Positions 35,793 through 45,497 of a stretch of DNA of 64,000 nt are shown here, one piece after another (the stretch's first letter is position 1; every line of letters starts with the position of its first letter). The DNA lies in contig NZ_JAALLN010000001.1 of NCBI RefSeq assembly GCF_011751075.1, forward strand, positions 1,029,113 to 1,093,112, in the 5' to 3' direction. The DNA is from Flavobacterium poyangense. GTDB taxonomy: Bacteria; Bacteroidota; Bacteroidia; Flavobacteriales; Flavobacteriaceae. A program made the translations under genes and the position numbers. The notes beneath the pieces were generated by a model. It searched no databases. It was not told the origin of the DNA and saw nothing but the letters and a program-made list of their open reading frames with translations.

Positions 35793-35858
35793 GCCATTCC
35801 TAGAGTAAGGAAACGCAGTAATACGTTTCTGTAACACACTAAATCTAAAAGGAATGGA
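35793..35858 (+). promoter_or_regulatory. Anti-start helix, riboswitch output
   Basis: CCATTCCT (35794-35801) is fully complementary to AGGAATGG (35850-35857), which contains the thiS ATG (35854-35856). Between them lies a hairpin, GAAACG/CGTTTC (35810-35815 with 35824-35829). TPP binding could favour this helix and hide the start codon. Confidence 0.6.
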
Positions 35859-36060
35859 ACTAAAAATCAACCAACAAATCAAACATTTCAATGCTGAAAC
35901 TCTTAGCATTCAGTCATTGCTCGATCTCGAAATTCCGAACAAACAAAACGGAATCGCCATTGCTATAAACAGCACCGTAATTCCAAAACCGGACTGGAAT
36001 ACTCATTTCATTCAGGAAACCGATGATATCCTGATTATTTCTGCTACACAAGGGGGATAA
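35854..36060 (+). CDS. thiS: Sulfur carrier protein ThiS
   Basis: The protein has 68 residues with the ubiquitin-like fold pattern and the required C-terminal Gly-Gly (ATQGG). The carboxyl end is adenylated by ThiF and loaded with sulfur for making the thiazole ring by ThiG. It is the first gene of the operon, immediately after the riboswitch. The start is fixed by the ATG in AAGGAATGG. Confidence 0.95.
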   Translation: MELKINQQIKHFNAETLSIQSLLDLEIPNKQNGIAIAINSTVIPKPDWNTHFIQETDDILIISATQGG

Positions 36061-36096
36061 AAATTAAAATTCCAATACTGATTCTATCGGGGATAA

Positions 36097-38040
<1,944 letters not shown>

Positions 38041-38044
38041 AGCT

Positions 38045-38215
38045 TCTTGTGAAATGTGATTTGTGAGATGTCATTTGTGAGATGTAAAATGTGAAAAACG
38101 AGAGACTAATTAATTATCACGCTATCTTCACATCTTACATTATACATTTTACATCTTACATCTTACATTTTACATCTTACATTTTACATTATACATTATA
38201 CATTTTACATTAATC
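38045..38215. repeat. Low-complexity inverted repeat between thiC and the ThiE-like gene
   Basis: TTGTGAAATGTGATTTGTGAGATG-type units (38048-38095) face CATCTTACATTTTACATCTT-type units (38130-38213), giving a long imperfect hairpin inside the operon. Confidence 0.6.
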
Positions 38216-38219
38216 AAAA

Positions 38220-38810
38220 ATGATCGTCATATCAAATCCAGTTGCCGTAGCAAACGAAATCAGCATCATCCATTCTCTTTTTGAGGAAGGGCTATCGCTA
38301 TTTCATGTTCGAAAACCGGAGTTTACTGAAATTGAAATGACTCATTTTATTCAGCAAATAAAACCTGAATTCAGGTCAAAGTTGATCTTGCATACTCATC
38401 ATCAGATTGCCGGCGATTTTGGTATTGATAAAATTCATTTTTCTGAGAAAGAGCGAAATCGGGTTTTAGCTTTTCCTTTTAAAAATAAGACGGTTTCCAC
38501 CTCTTCTCATTCGATTACCGATTTTAATCAATTGGATTCAAATTTTGAATATGCATTTTTAAGTCCTGTTTTTAAAAGTATATCGAAGAACAATTACGCT
38601 TCTGAAATTGATTTGTTTGAAGCAATAAAATCAAGAAGAAACCTTAAAACTAAGCTTATTGCCTTAGGCGGAATCTCTCCCGAAAATAGTAAAACAACGC
38701 TCGAAAACGGTTTTGATGGCATTGCACTTTTGGGCGCTATCTGGAATCATAAAAACCCTGTAAACCAATTTAAATCATGTCAGAAAATCGTCCTTTCGTA
38801 CTCACTATAG
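38220..38810 (+). CDS. ThiE/TenI-like protein
   Basis: The protein has 196 residues and a ThiE/TenI-type TIM-barrel pattern (FHVRKPEF, LILHTHHQIAG, IHFSEKER, EYAFLSPVFKSISK, LIALGGISPENSKTT). The diphosphate-binding and Mg motifs of true ThiE are weaker than in the second copy at 39522. The neighbour suggests it may be the thiazole tautomerase TenI rather than the thiamin phosphate synthase; sequence alone does not decide this. The gene overlaps thiD by 34 bp. Confidence 0.75.
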   Translation: MIVISNPVAVANEISIIHSLFEEGLSLFHVRKPEFTEIEMTHFIQQIKPEFRSKLILHTHHQIAGDFGIDKIHFSEKERNRVLAFPFKNKTVSTSSHSITDFNQLDSNFEYAFLSPVFKSISKNNYASEIDLFEAIKSRRNLKTKLIALGGISPENSKTTLENGFDGIALLGAIWNHKNPVNQFKSCQKIVLSYSL

Positions 38811-39532
38811 CCGGCTTTGATCCCACTGGCGGTGCCGGTGTTCTGGCAGATGTTAAAACTTTTGAACAGCATCAGGTTACGGGTTTTGCTATTTCAACTG
38901 CCAATACCATTCAGACCGAAAGTCAGTTCTATCAAATTCAATGGACCGATTTAAGTTTTGTACTTCGCTCTATTGAAACTTTGTTCGAAAATTATAAAAT
39001 CAAAGCAGTAAAAATCGGAATCACGCCAAGTTTACCTTATTTAAACCGCATTCTTTCGACCATAAAATTACTGTCCCCAACGACAAAAATTGTTTGGGAT
39101 CCGGTCCTGAAATCAACTACAGAATTTGAATTTATGGAAGTTACAACTGATTTGGATTTTCATAAAATCTTATCTAAAATAGATTTAATTACGCCCAATT
39201 ACAATGAAATCGAACTGCTGTTTCCCGGTTTCTTATCCAACAATCTTTGGATAAAAAACGAGATTGCAACAGCTATTTTACTCAAAGGAGGACACAATTC
39301 CACCAGAATTGGTACAGATTGCCTTTTTCTAAAAAATGAAATAATTGAGTTACCCCCTTCTGAAAAAAAATGCTTCGAAAAACATGGCTCCGGCTGTATT
39401 CTTTCGGCTGCTATTGCCTCAAATCTTGCATTGTGTCAAGATGAAAAAGAAGCTTGTATAAATGCCAAAACCTACATAGAACAATACCTGAGTTCAACTT
39501 CAACATTAATCGGATATCATTATGTACAATAA
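38777..39532 (+). CDS. thiD: HMP/HMP-phosphate kinase ThiD
   Basis: The protein has 251 residues with the ribokinase-like pattern: AGFDPTGGAGVLADVKTFEQ at the N-terminus, VWDPVLKSTTEF, ITPNYNEIELL and the catalytic HGSGCILSAAIA. It phosphorylates HMP twice to give HMP-PP for ThiE. It overlaps both the ThiE-like gene upstream and thiE downstream, so translation is coupled. Confidence 0.92.
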   Translation: MSENRPFVLTIAGFDPTGGAGVLADVKTFEQHQVTGFAISTANTIQTESQFYQIQWTDLSFVLRSIETLFENYKIKAVKIGITPSLPYLNRILSTIKLLSPTTKIVWDPVLKSTTEFEFMEVTTDLDFHKILSKIDLITPNYNEIELLFPGFLSNNLWIKNEIATAILLKGGHNSTRIGTDCLFLKNEIIELPPSEKKCFEKHGSGCILSAAIASNLALCQDEKEACINAKTYIEQYLSSTSTLIGYHYVQ

Positions 39533-40160
39533 ATTACAATACATCTCGCAGGGAAATACAATCGAAAAACAATTGTATAACATTCACGAAGCACTGGACA
39601 GTGGTTGTGATTGGGTTCAGATGCGTTTCAAAAATCAAAATACTAAAAACTGTTTTGCGCTGGCTGAAGCAGTAAAATTTTTATGTGAAGAATACCTGGC
39701 CAATTTTATTGTAAACGACAATGTATATCTCGCGCAACAAATTGCTGCCGACGGAGTACATCTTGGTCTTTTAGATACCAAAATCGAAGAAGCGAGAGCC
39801 ATTTTAGGAGATACCAAAATCATTGGAGCAACAGCCAATACATTTGAAGACATTCAAAATCATATTACAAACGGTTGCGATTATATTGGTTTGGGACCAC
39901 TCCGATTTACCACAACAAAAGAAAAATTAAGTCCTATTCTGGGCTTTGAAGGTTATGCTGAAATCTTTCAAAAATTAAAAGACAACCATTCTGAAATTCC
40001 GGTTTATGCTATTGGCGGCATTGTTTCGACAGATATTGAGAAATTAATGGAAATTGGGGTTCACGGCATTGCCGTTTCCGGACTCATCACAAAAAGCGAT
40101 CAGAAAGAAAAGCTCATTCAACAATTAAACGAAAAATTATATGCAAACGTCGTTATTTAA
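39522..40160 (+). CDS. thiE: Thiamin phosphate synthase ThiE
   Basis: The protein has 212 residues. ThiE pattern: [55 protein letters not shown] and VYAIGGIV. It couples HMP-PP with the thiazole phosphate. It overlaps thiD by 11 bp and thiG by 20 bp. Confidence 0.92.
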   Translation: MYNKLQYISQGNTIEKQLYNIHEALDSGCDWVQMRFKNQNTKNCFALAEAVKFLCEEYLANFIVNDNVYLAQQIAADGVHLGLLDTKIEEARAILGDTKIIGATANTFEDIQNHITNGCDYIGLGPLRFTTTKEKLSPILGFEGYAEIFQKLKDNHSEIPVYAIGGIVSTDIEKLMEIGVHGIAVSGLITKSDQKEKLIQQLNEKLYANVVI

Positions 40161-40917
40161 TATTGGTGATAAAACCTTAAGCTCCCGCCTATTTTTAGGA
40201 ACAGGGAAGTTTGGTTCCAATCTCGAAATGGAACGTGCAATTCTAGCCTCAGAAAGCGAATTAGTAACCGTTGCCTTAAAACGAATTGATTTAGAAACCG
40301 ATACGGAAACTATTTTAACGCATTTAAAACACCCGGGGATTCATTTGTTACCCAATACATCGGGTGCCAGAAATGCCAAAGAAGCCATCTTTGCTGCACA
40401 ATTAGCACGTGAAGCCTTAGAAACAAACTGGCTGAAACTCGAAATACATCCAGACCCTAAATACTTAATGCCCGACGCAATTGAGACTTTAAAAGCAACC
40501 GAAGAACTGGCAAAATTGGGTTTCATCGTTCTTCCCTACATTCATGCCGATCCGGTTTTATGCAAACATTTAGAGGATGCCGGAACTGCCGCCGTCATGC
40601 CTTTGGGATCGCCAATTGGAAGCAATAAAGGATTAAAAACTATAGATTTCTTAGAAATAATAATAGAACAAAGTACGGTCCCAGTAATTGTTGATGCCGG
40701 TATTGGTGCTCCCTCTGATGCCGCAAAAGCAATGGAACTGGGTGCCGATGCTGTTTTGGTTAATACTGCTATTGCCGTAGCCGGAAATCCGGAACTAATG
40801 GCCGAAGCGTTTAAAGAAGCTGTAATCGCGGGCAGAAAAGCTTTTGAAGCCAAACTGGGAAAACAATACAATCATGCCATTGCTTCCAGTCCTTTGACTT
40901 CTTTTTTGTATGACTAA
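40141..40917 (+). CDS. thiG: Thiazole synthase ThiG
   Basis: The protein has 258 residues with the family motifs [36 protein letters not shown] (Schiff-base Lys region), [12 protein letters not shown] and [29 protein letters not shown]. It builds the thiazole phosphate with ThiS, ThiH and DXP. Confidence 0.97.
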   Translation: MQTSLFNIGDKTLSSRLFLGTGKFGSNLEMERAILASESELVTVALKRIDLETDTETILTHLKHPGIHLLPNTSGARNAKEAIFAAQLAREALETNWLKLEIHPDPKYLMPDAIETLKATEELAKLGFIVLPYIHADPVLCKHLEDAGTAAVMPLGSPIGSNKGLKTIDFLEIIIEQSTVPVIVDAGIGAPSDAAKAMELGADAVLVNTAIAVAGNPELMAEAFKEAVIAGRKAFEAKLGKQYNHAIASSPLTSFLYD

Positions 40918-40926
40918 TTTATTTAT

Positions 40927-40977
40927 CACGCAGATTTTGCAGATTAAGCTGATTTTTTTATCTGCAAAATCTGCGTG
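40927..40977. repeat. Perfect 18-bp inverted repeat
   Basis: CACGCAGATTTTGCAGAT (40927-40944) and ATCTGCAAAATCTGCGTG (40960-40977) are exact complements with a 15-bp loop. The right arm is repeated with one change at 41422-41439, after the GxxExxY gene. Confidence 0.9.
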
Positions 40978-41044
40978 TAACAAATTTCATTTAAAAAGAA
41001 AGAAAATTCTTAATTTTATGTATTGATATTTTAAATTTAAGAAG

Positions 41045-41422
41045 ATGTTAGAAAATGAAATTTCATATAGAATAAGAGGATCAATTTTTAAAGTATACAA
41101 TACGTTAGGGCCAGGTCTATTAGAATCAGTCTACGAAAGCGCTTTATTTTATCAATTAAAAAAGGATGGATTAAAGGTTACAAAGCAAATAGAATTGCCT
41201 GTTAAGTATGATAATATTCATTTGGACATTACACTTCGACTTGATTTATTAATTGAAGATAAAGTAATTATTGAATTGAAATCTGTTGAGGAATTAAAAG
41301 CAATTCATTTTAAACAATTATCGACTTACCTGAAATTAACAAACAAGAAATTAGGTCTATTAGTCAATTTTAATTGTGTAAATATTTTAGATAATATTAA
41401 TCGAATAGTAAATAAAATCTAA
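41045..41422 (+). CDS. GxxExxY protein, PD-(D/E)XK-like
   Basis: The protein has 125 residues. It has the naming motif GPGLLESVYE, a nuclease-like core LRLDLLIEDKVIIELKSV and a Gln in KQLSTYLKL, matching the PDDEXK_3 (GxxExxY) family. The role of this family is unknown and nuclease activity unproven. It interrupts the thi operon between thiG and thiH, and its stop codon (41420-41422) abuts a repeat arm at 41421-41440 that matches the one at 40960-40977, suggesting a mobile cassette. It reads in the same direction as the operon. Confidence 0.85.
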   Translation: MLENEISYRIRGSIFKVYNTLGPGLLESVYESALFYQLKKDGLKVTKQIELPVKYDNIHLDITLRLDLLIEDKVIIELKSVEELKAIHFKQLSTYLKLTNKKLGLLVNFNCVNILDNINRIVNKI

Positions 41423-41440
41423 TCTGCTAAATCTGCGTGA
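41421..41440. repeat. Second copy of the repeat arm
   Basis: AATCTGCTAAATCTGCGTGA differs by one base over 18 from the right arm at 40960-40977. It overlaps the end of the GxxExxY gene. Confidence 0.85.
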
Positions 41441-41452
41441 AAAAAGAACAAA

Positions 41453-42574
41453 ATGAAAACATTTAAATCGGTATTTAAAGACTACGATTGGAATTCCATT
41501 CAATCCAAAATATACCAAACTTCGGCCCGTGAAGTCGAACAGGCATTGGCTAAAACCAAACGCAATCTCGATGATTTTTTAGCATTGATTTCACCTGCCG
41601 CGCTTCCTTATTTAGAGGTAATGGCACAACAATGTCATGAGCTCACCAAAAAACGTTTTGGCAAAACGATTCAAATGTATGCGCCTTTGTATTTAAGCAA
41701 CGAATGTCAAAACATCTGTACCTATTGCGGTTTTAGCTTAGACAACAAAATCAAAAGAAAAACACTTTCAGACGCTGAGATTAAAATTGAAGTAGAAGCC
41801 TTAAAAAAAACCGGTTTTGATCATGTTTTACTGGTGACAGGTGAAGCTAATTATACGGTAAACATTAACTATTTCCTAAATGCTATTTCGCAGATAAAAG
41901 AGCAATTTTCGATTATTTCGGCAGAAGTACAACCCCTTTCTACCGAAGAATATGAGCGTTTGCATGAAGCCGGTGTGTACTCGATTTTAGTCTATCAGGA
42001 AACCTACCATCAGGAAGTCTACAAAAAATACCACACCAAAGGAAAAAAGTCCAATTTCGATTTCAGATTAGAGACTCCCGACCGAGTGGGAACGGCTGGA
42101 ATTCACAAAATAGGATTAGGAGTTTTACTGGGTTTAGAAGACTGGCGAACCGATAGTTTTTTTAATGCTCTACATATCGATTACCTACAGAAGAAGTATT
42201 GGCAAACGAAATACTCTGTTTCCTTCCCGAGATTACGCCCTGCCGAAGGAATTATCGAGCCTAATTTTATCATGGACGACAAAGACCTTACGCAACTAAT
42301 CTGCGCTTACCGCTTATGGAATGAGGATCTGGAAATTTCCATTTCGACCCGTGAAAACGAAAAATTCAGAAATAATATCATCCCGATTGGAACAACAAGC
42401 ATGAGTGCCGGCTCCAAAACCAATCCCGGCGGTTATGTGGTCGACCCACAATCCTTAGAACAATTTGAAATCAGTGACGAAAGATCAGCAGAAGAAATAG
42501 CCCAAATCATAAAAAAATCAGGCTACGAACCGGTTTGGAAAGACTGGGACCGAACCTTCAGCCAAACTTTCTAA
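41453..42574 (+). CDS. thiH: 2-iminoacetate synthase ThiH
   Basis: The protein has 373 residues and a radical SAM cluster motif CQNICTYCGFS, followed by SLDNKIKRKTL and VTGEANYTV. It cleaves tyrosine to dehydroglycine for ThiG. Use of ThiH rather than ThiO fits low-oxygen thiazole synthesis. It follows the GxxExxY insertion and is otherwise intact. Confidence 0.96.
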   Translation: MKTFKSVFKDYDWNSIQSKIYQTSAREVEQALAKTKRNLDDFLALISPAALPYLEVMAQQCHELTKKRFGKTIQMYAPLYLSNECQNICTYCGFSLDNKIKRKTLSDAEIKIEVEALKKTGFDHVLLVTGEANYTVNINYFLNAISQIKEQFSIISAEVQPLSTEEYERLHEAGVYSILVYQETYHQEVYKKYHTKGKKSNFDFRLETPDRVGTAGIHKIGLGVLLGLEDWRTDSFFNALHIDYLQKKYWQTKYSVSFPRLRPAEGIIEPNFIMDDKDLTQLICAYRLWNEDLEISISTRENEKFRNNIIPIGTTSMSAGSKTNPGGYVVDPQSLEQFEISDERSAEEIAQIIKKSGYEPVWKDWDRTFSQTF

Positions 42575-42627
42575 ACCCACTCCAAGTTTCACATCTCACA
42601 TTTCACACTCCACATTTCACAAAAAAA

Positions 42628-43338
42628 ATGAGCATCATACAAGAATTTCTACGTTACAACAGACAAACCATACTTCCGGAAATCGGCGATGAGGGTCAGG
42701 AAAAAATCAAAAATGCAAAAGTACTGGTTATAGGTGCGGGTGGTTTAGGCTGTCCGATTCTGCAATACATTGCAACGGCAGGAATTGGAACAATTGGTAT
42801 TGTCGATTTTGACACCATTGAAATACACAATCTGCATCGTCAGATTTTGTATACCGAAGATCAGGTTGGACTGTCAAAAGCCTTAACCGCTAAACAAAAA
42901 TTGGAACAGCTAAATCCTTTAATTAAGGTTATCGCTTTTGAAGAGAAACTTACTCCCAAAAATGCCTCGTCAATCCTTTCTCAATTTGACCTTATCGTGG
43001 ATGGTTCCGATAATTTCACTACTCGTTATTTGGTCAATGATACCTGTGTCGACCTGGGAAAAACATTGGTTTACGGCAGTATTTTAAAATTTGAAGGACA
43101 ACTTGCTGTCTTTAATCATAACGGCAGTAAAAATTTACGCGATTTATTCCCTGAAATGCCCGATCCTAAAGATGTCCCTAATTGCGATCTAAATGGTGTT
43201 TTGGGAACATTACCCGGAATGATTGGTACTATGATGGCGCATGAGACTTTAAAATTGATTTTAGAACTACTTACTTTAAGGAATGAATTGGTACTTTTTG
43301 ATACCACAAACTGGAGCTTTACTAAACTGAAGTTTTGA
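42628..43338 (+). CDS. thiF: ThiF/MoeB-type adenylyltransferase
   Basis: The protein has 236 residues from the ATG at 42628; an upstream in-frame start at 42535 overlaps thiH and reads repeat sequence. It has the ATP site VIGAGGLGCPILQY, DFDTIEIHNLHRQILY, DGSDNFTTRYLVND and CDLNGVLGTLPG. It adenylates the ThiS C-terminus. The CxxC zinc ligands usual near CYRCLFP are missing (KNLRDLFPEMP), and the C-terminal CxxC is also absent. The last 17 bp overlap the convergent aat gene. Confidence 0.9.
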   Translation: MSIIQEFLRYNRQTILPEIGDEGQEKIKNAKVLVIGAGGLGCPILQYIATAGIGTIGIVDFDTIEIHNLHRQILYTEDQVGLSKALTAKQKLEQLNPLIKVIAFEEKLTPKNASSILSQFDLIVDGSDNFTTRYLVNDTCVDLGKTLVYGSILKFEGQLAVFNHNGSKNLRDLFPEMPDPKDVPNCDLNGVLGTLPGMIGTMMAHETLKLILELLTLRNELVLFDTTNWSFTKLKF

Positions 43339-43966
43339 GGAGTATTTCCATAAACACCTCCCGATCAATTTCACGGCAGCCCAAACTTTCTAAATGCGAA
43401 TTATAAACCTGACAATCGAGGAGTTTATAATTTTCTCTTTTTAAATATTCAACCAAAGCAATAAAGGCAACTTTTGATGCATTGGATACTTTTGAGAACA
43501 TACTTTCGCCGCAAAAAACATGTCCCATATCAATTCCGTATAAACCCCCAACCAAGACCTCATCCTGCCAAACCTCAACAGATTTTGCTATTCCGATATC
43601 GTGAAGAGTACAATAGGCATCAATCATTTCATTTGAAATCCAGGTTCCGTTTTGACCGTCTCGTTTTATCTTTTGGCAATTTGAAATAACCGCTCTGAAA
43701 TCTTTATTAAGGGTCACTTTAAACTGCTTCCTGTTTAAAACATTCCGCATGCTTTTGGACACAATCAATTCATCCAGAAACAAAACCATTCTGGGATCCG
43801 GTGACCACCAAATAATAGGTTCACCTTCATTAAACCAAGGAAAGATTCCGCTTTTGTAAGCTAACTTTAAACGTTCCGGACTTAAGTCTCCTCCAATGGC
43901 CAGAATCCCCTCTTCGTCGGCTTCTGAGACCGGAGGAAAAACTAAATCTTTAGTTATATAATACAT
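43322..43966 (-). CDS. aat: Leucyl/phenylalanyl-tRNA-protein transferase
   Basis: The protein has 214 residues from the ATG at 43966; an in-frame TTG at 43975 is an alternative. It has GLLAIGGDLSPERL-type sequence (GILAIGGDLSPERL), SGIFPWFNEGEPIIWWSPDPRMV and GGLYGIDMGHVFCGESMFS. It adds Leu or Phe to N-terminal Lys/Arg for N-end-rule degradation. Its end overlaps the thiF end by 17 bp, tail to tail. Confidence 0.96.
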   Translation of the reverse strand: MYYITKDLVFPPVSEADEEGILAIGGDLSPERLKLAYKSGIFPWFNEGEPIIWWSPDPRMVLFLDELIVSKSMRNVLNRKQFKVTLNKDFRAVISNCQKIKRDGQNGTWISNEMIDAYCTLHDIGIAKSVEVWQDEVLVGGLYGIDMGHVFCGESMFSKVSNASKVAFIALVEYLKRENYKLLDCQVYNSHLESLGCREIDREVFMEILLKTSV

Positions 43967-43990
43967 CTTTTTCAAAAAAAATCAAAACAA

Positions 43991-44035
43991 AAATTCCAAA
44001 TTCCAATTATATGAATGAATTGGAATTTGGAATTT
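43991..44035. repeat. 18-bp inverted repeat, AATTGGAATTT family
   Basis: AAATTCCAAATTCCAATT (43991-44008) and its exact complement (44018-44035) flank a 9-bp loop, between aat and the DUF3127 gene. Confidence 0.9.
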
Positions 44036-44060
44036 ATTTTCTATTGGAATTTACTTTCTT

Positions 44061-44432
44061 TTAGAAAGGTAAATCGTCCGGTTCGTTGTCGTTTATGCTT
44101 GTAGCAGGAGCAAAAGATTCTGCAGCTGGCATTGGTGGCGCTTGTGAAGGTGCTTCATTACCTACTCTTTCGATTCTCCAACCTTGAATACTATTGAAAT
44201 ATTTAGCCTCTCCTTGTGGATTAACCCATTCTCTTCCTCTTAAATTGATAGAAACTTTTACTGCTTCTCCTTGCTTATAGCTACTTAACAAATCGCATTT
44301 ATCTTGTGTAAATTCGATTAAAATATGTTGTGGATATTGCTCATCAGTAGTAACAACTAATTCTCTTTTTTTAAATGAGGCACTAACTTGTTGCTCCGGG
44401 TTAATCACTTTTACTCTTCCTGTAACTTCCAT
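44061..44432 (-). CDS. DUF3127 protein
   Basis: The protein has 123 residues: a compact OB-like domain (EVTGRVKVINPEQQVSASFKKRELV, QHILIEFTQDKCDLL, NLRGREWVNPQGEAKYFNSIQGWRI) and an acidic Pro-rich tail ending PDDLPF. The tail recalls the C-terminal tip of SSB, so a nucleic-acid-linked role is possible; that is inference. The family is common in Bacteroidota and its function is not established. Confidence 0.88.
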   Translation of the reverse strand: MEVTGRVKVINPEQQVSASFKKRELVVTTDEQYPQHILIEFTQDKCDLLSSYKQGEAVKVSINLRGREWVNPQGEAKYFNSIQGWRIERVGNEAPSQAPPMPAAESFAPATSINDNEPDDLPF

Positions 44433-44461
44433 CTTCGTTTATATTAATTATTGTTTCTTTC

Positions 44462-45337
44462 TTATTTCTTAGCCAAAAGCACTTTCCAAGCTGATGTTAT
44501 ATCATCCTCATTTAGGTATTTTTTAGCCTCTAAATGTACTTTTTCCACATCATCAGAGCTTAAAACTCCTTTCACCGAAAAGTTTTCTTTTACAAATATA
44601 CTAACTTCTTCTATTGTAGGCAAGGTTTCTATATTCCCGAGTTTACCCAGATCATTTCCATCAAAAACAGCACTTTCTTTGATAAAATCCGGAATCATAT
44701 CTACTCCGATCCCTAAAGTGGTTAGGGGTTTTGGCACTTCAAAAAGTCCTTGGTTTGATCTTGAATACCAATTACTTCCCAGTCTTGAAACCAGGTCAAT
44801 TTTATGTTGATCAATAGCACCATTTTCATCTAAAACAGCTTCGTGAATATGCATTTTCACTACTTCACATAAAATCAGATTCCCTGCTCCGCCTTCGGTT
44901 CCTAACGGAATTATCTGCGTGACTTTGCACTCAAATTGCACCGGAGATTCTTTTACGCGGTATGGTTTTACCAAATCTGACGGAATTTGTGTCAATCCGG
45001 CCTTTATAAACTCATTTACCCCTTCTCCATATTCTGTACTGGACAGAGATGTTTGTTGCACTAAATCATAATTCACCACATTGATTACCACTTCACGGGT
45101 TGCTTCAGCATTGATTAAAGTATGTTTAATCGTATTGTCGCGTACACGTCTTGAAGGTGAAAAAACCAAAATTGGCGGATTGGCACTAAACACGTTAAAG
45201 AAACTAAACGGTGACAAATTCGGAATTCCTTTTTCGCTAATCGTACTTGCAAAGGCAATAGGTCTTGGCCCAACGGCGCTCTGCAAATAACCATGCAATT
45301 TTGCTGTCGGAATCTCTTTTGGGTTAATACTAATCAT
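44462..45337 (-). CDS. Flavin reductase-like (FMN-binding split barrel) protein
   Basis: The protein has 291 residues from the ATG at 45337 (MISINPKEIPTAKLHGYL); an earlier in-frame start at 45487 would read 50 atypical residues. The N-terminal half is the split barrel (GPRPIAFASTISEKG, NLSPFSFFNVFSANPPILVFSP) typical of flavin reductases that bind FMN. The C-terminal region, about 110 residues, is not assigned. It is divergent from the orphan histidine kinase. The cofactor is inferred; the physiological partner is unknown. Confidence 0.82.
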   Translation of the reverse strand: MISINPKEIPTAKLHGYLQSAVGPRPIAFASTISEKGIPNLSPFSFFNVFSANPPILVFSPSRRVRDNTIKHTLINAEATREVVINVVNYDLVQQTSLSSTEYGEGVNEFIKAGLTQIPSDLVKPYRVKESPVQFECKVTQIIPLGTEGGAGNLILCEVVKMHIHEAVLDENGAIDQHKIDLVSRLGSNWYSRSNQGLFEVPKPLTTLGIGVDMIPDFIKESAVFDGNDLGKLGNIETLPTIEEVSIFVKENFSVKGVLSSDDVEKVHLEAKKYLNEDDITSAWKVLLAKK

Positions 45338-45375
45338 ATGTTTTTGTTTTAACCGAATCTCTTTTCGGGCGAGTA

Positions 45376-45403
45376 CAAAAGTATAGAAATCGTTTTTGCC
45401 AAA
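45376..45403 (-). promoter_or_regulatory. Promoter of the flavin reductase-like gene
   Basis: TACTTTTG (45383-45376, minus strand) with TTTG (45403-45400) 16 bp upstream, a slightly short spacing. It lies about 40 bp before the chosen ATG and supports it over the longer reading frame. Confidence 0.5.
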
Positions 45404-45497
45404 GAAATACTTTAGACTTAAAAACAAAAAAACTTTTAAGCATCGCAAAATATTAAATGTGTTTATTTCGTTATATTTATACCACAAAAATTAAAAT

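Noticed and set aside
42535..42627. Longer thiF frame
   Set aside because: The extra 31 codons read the thiH end and TTTCACATTTC-type repeats, and the ATG at 42628 gives the usual ThiF start.
45338..45487. Longer frame for the flavin reductase-like protein
   Set aside because: The 50 extra residues are atypical and the region holds the gene's promoter.
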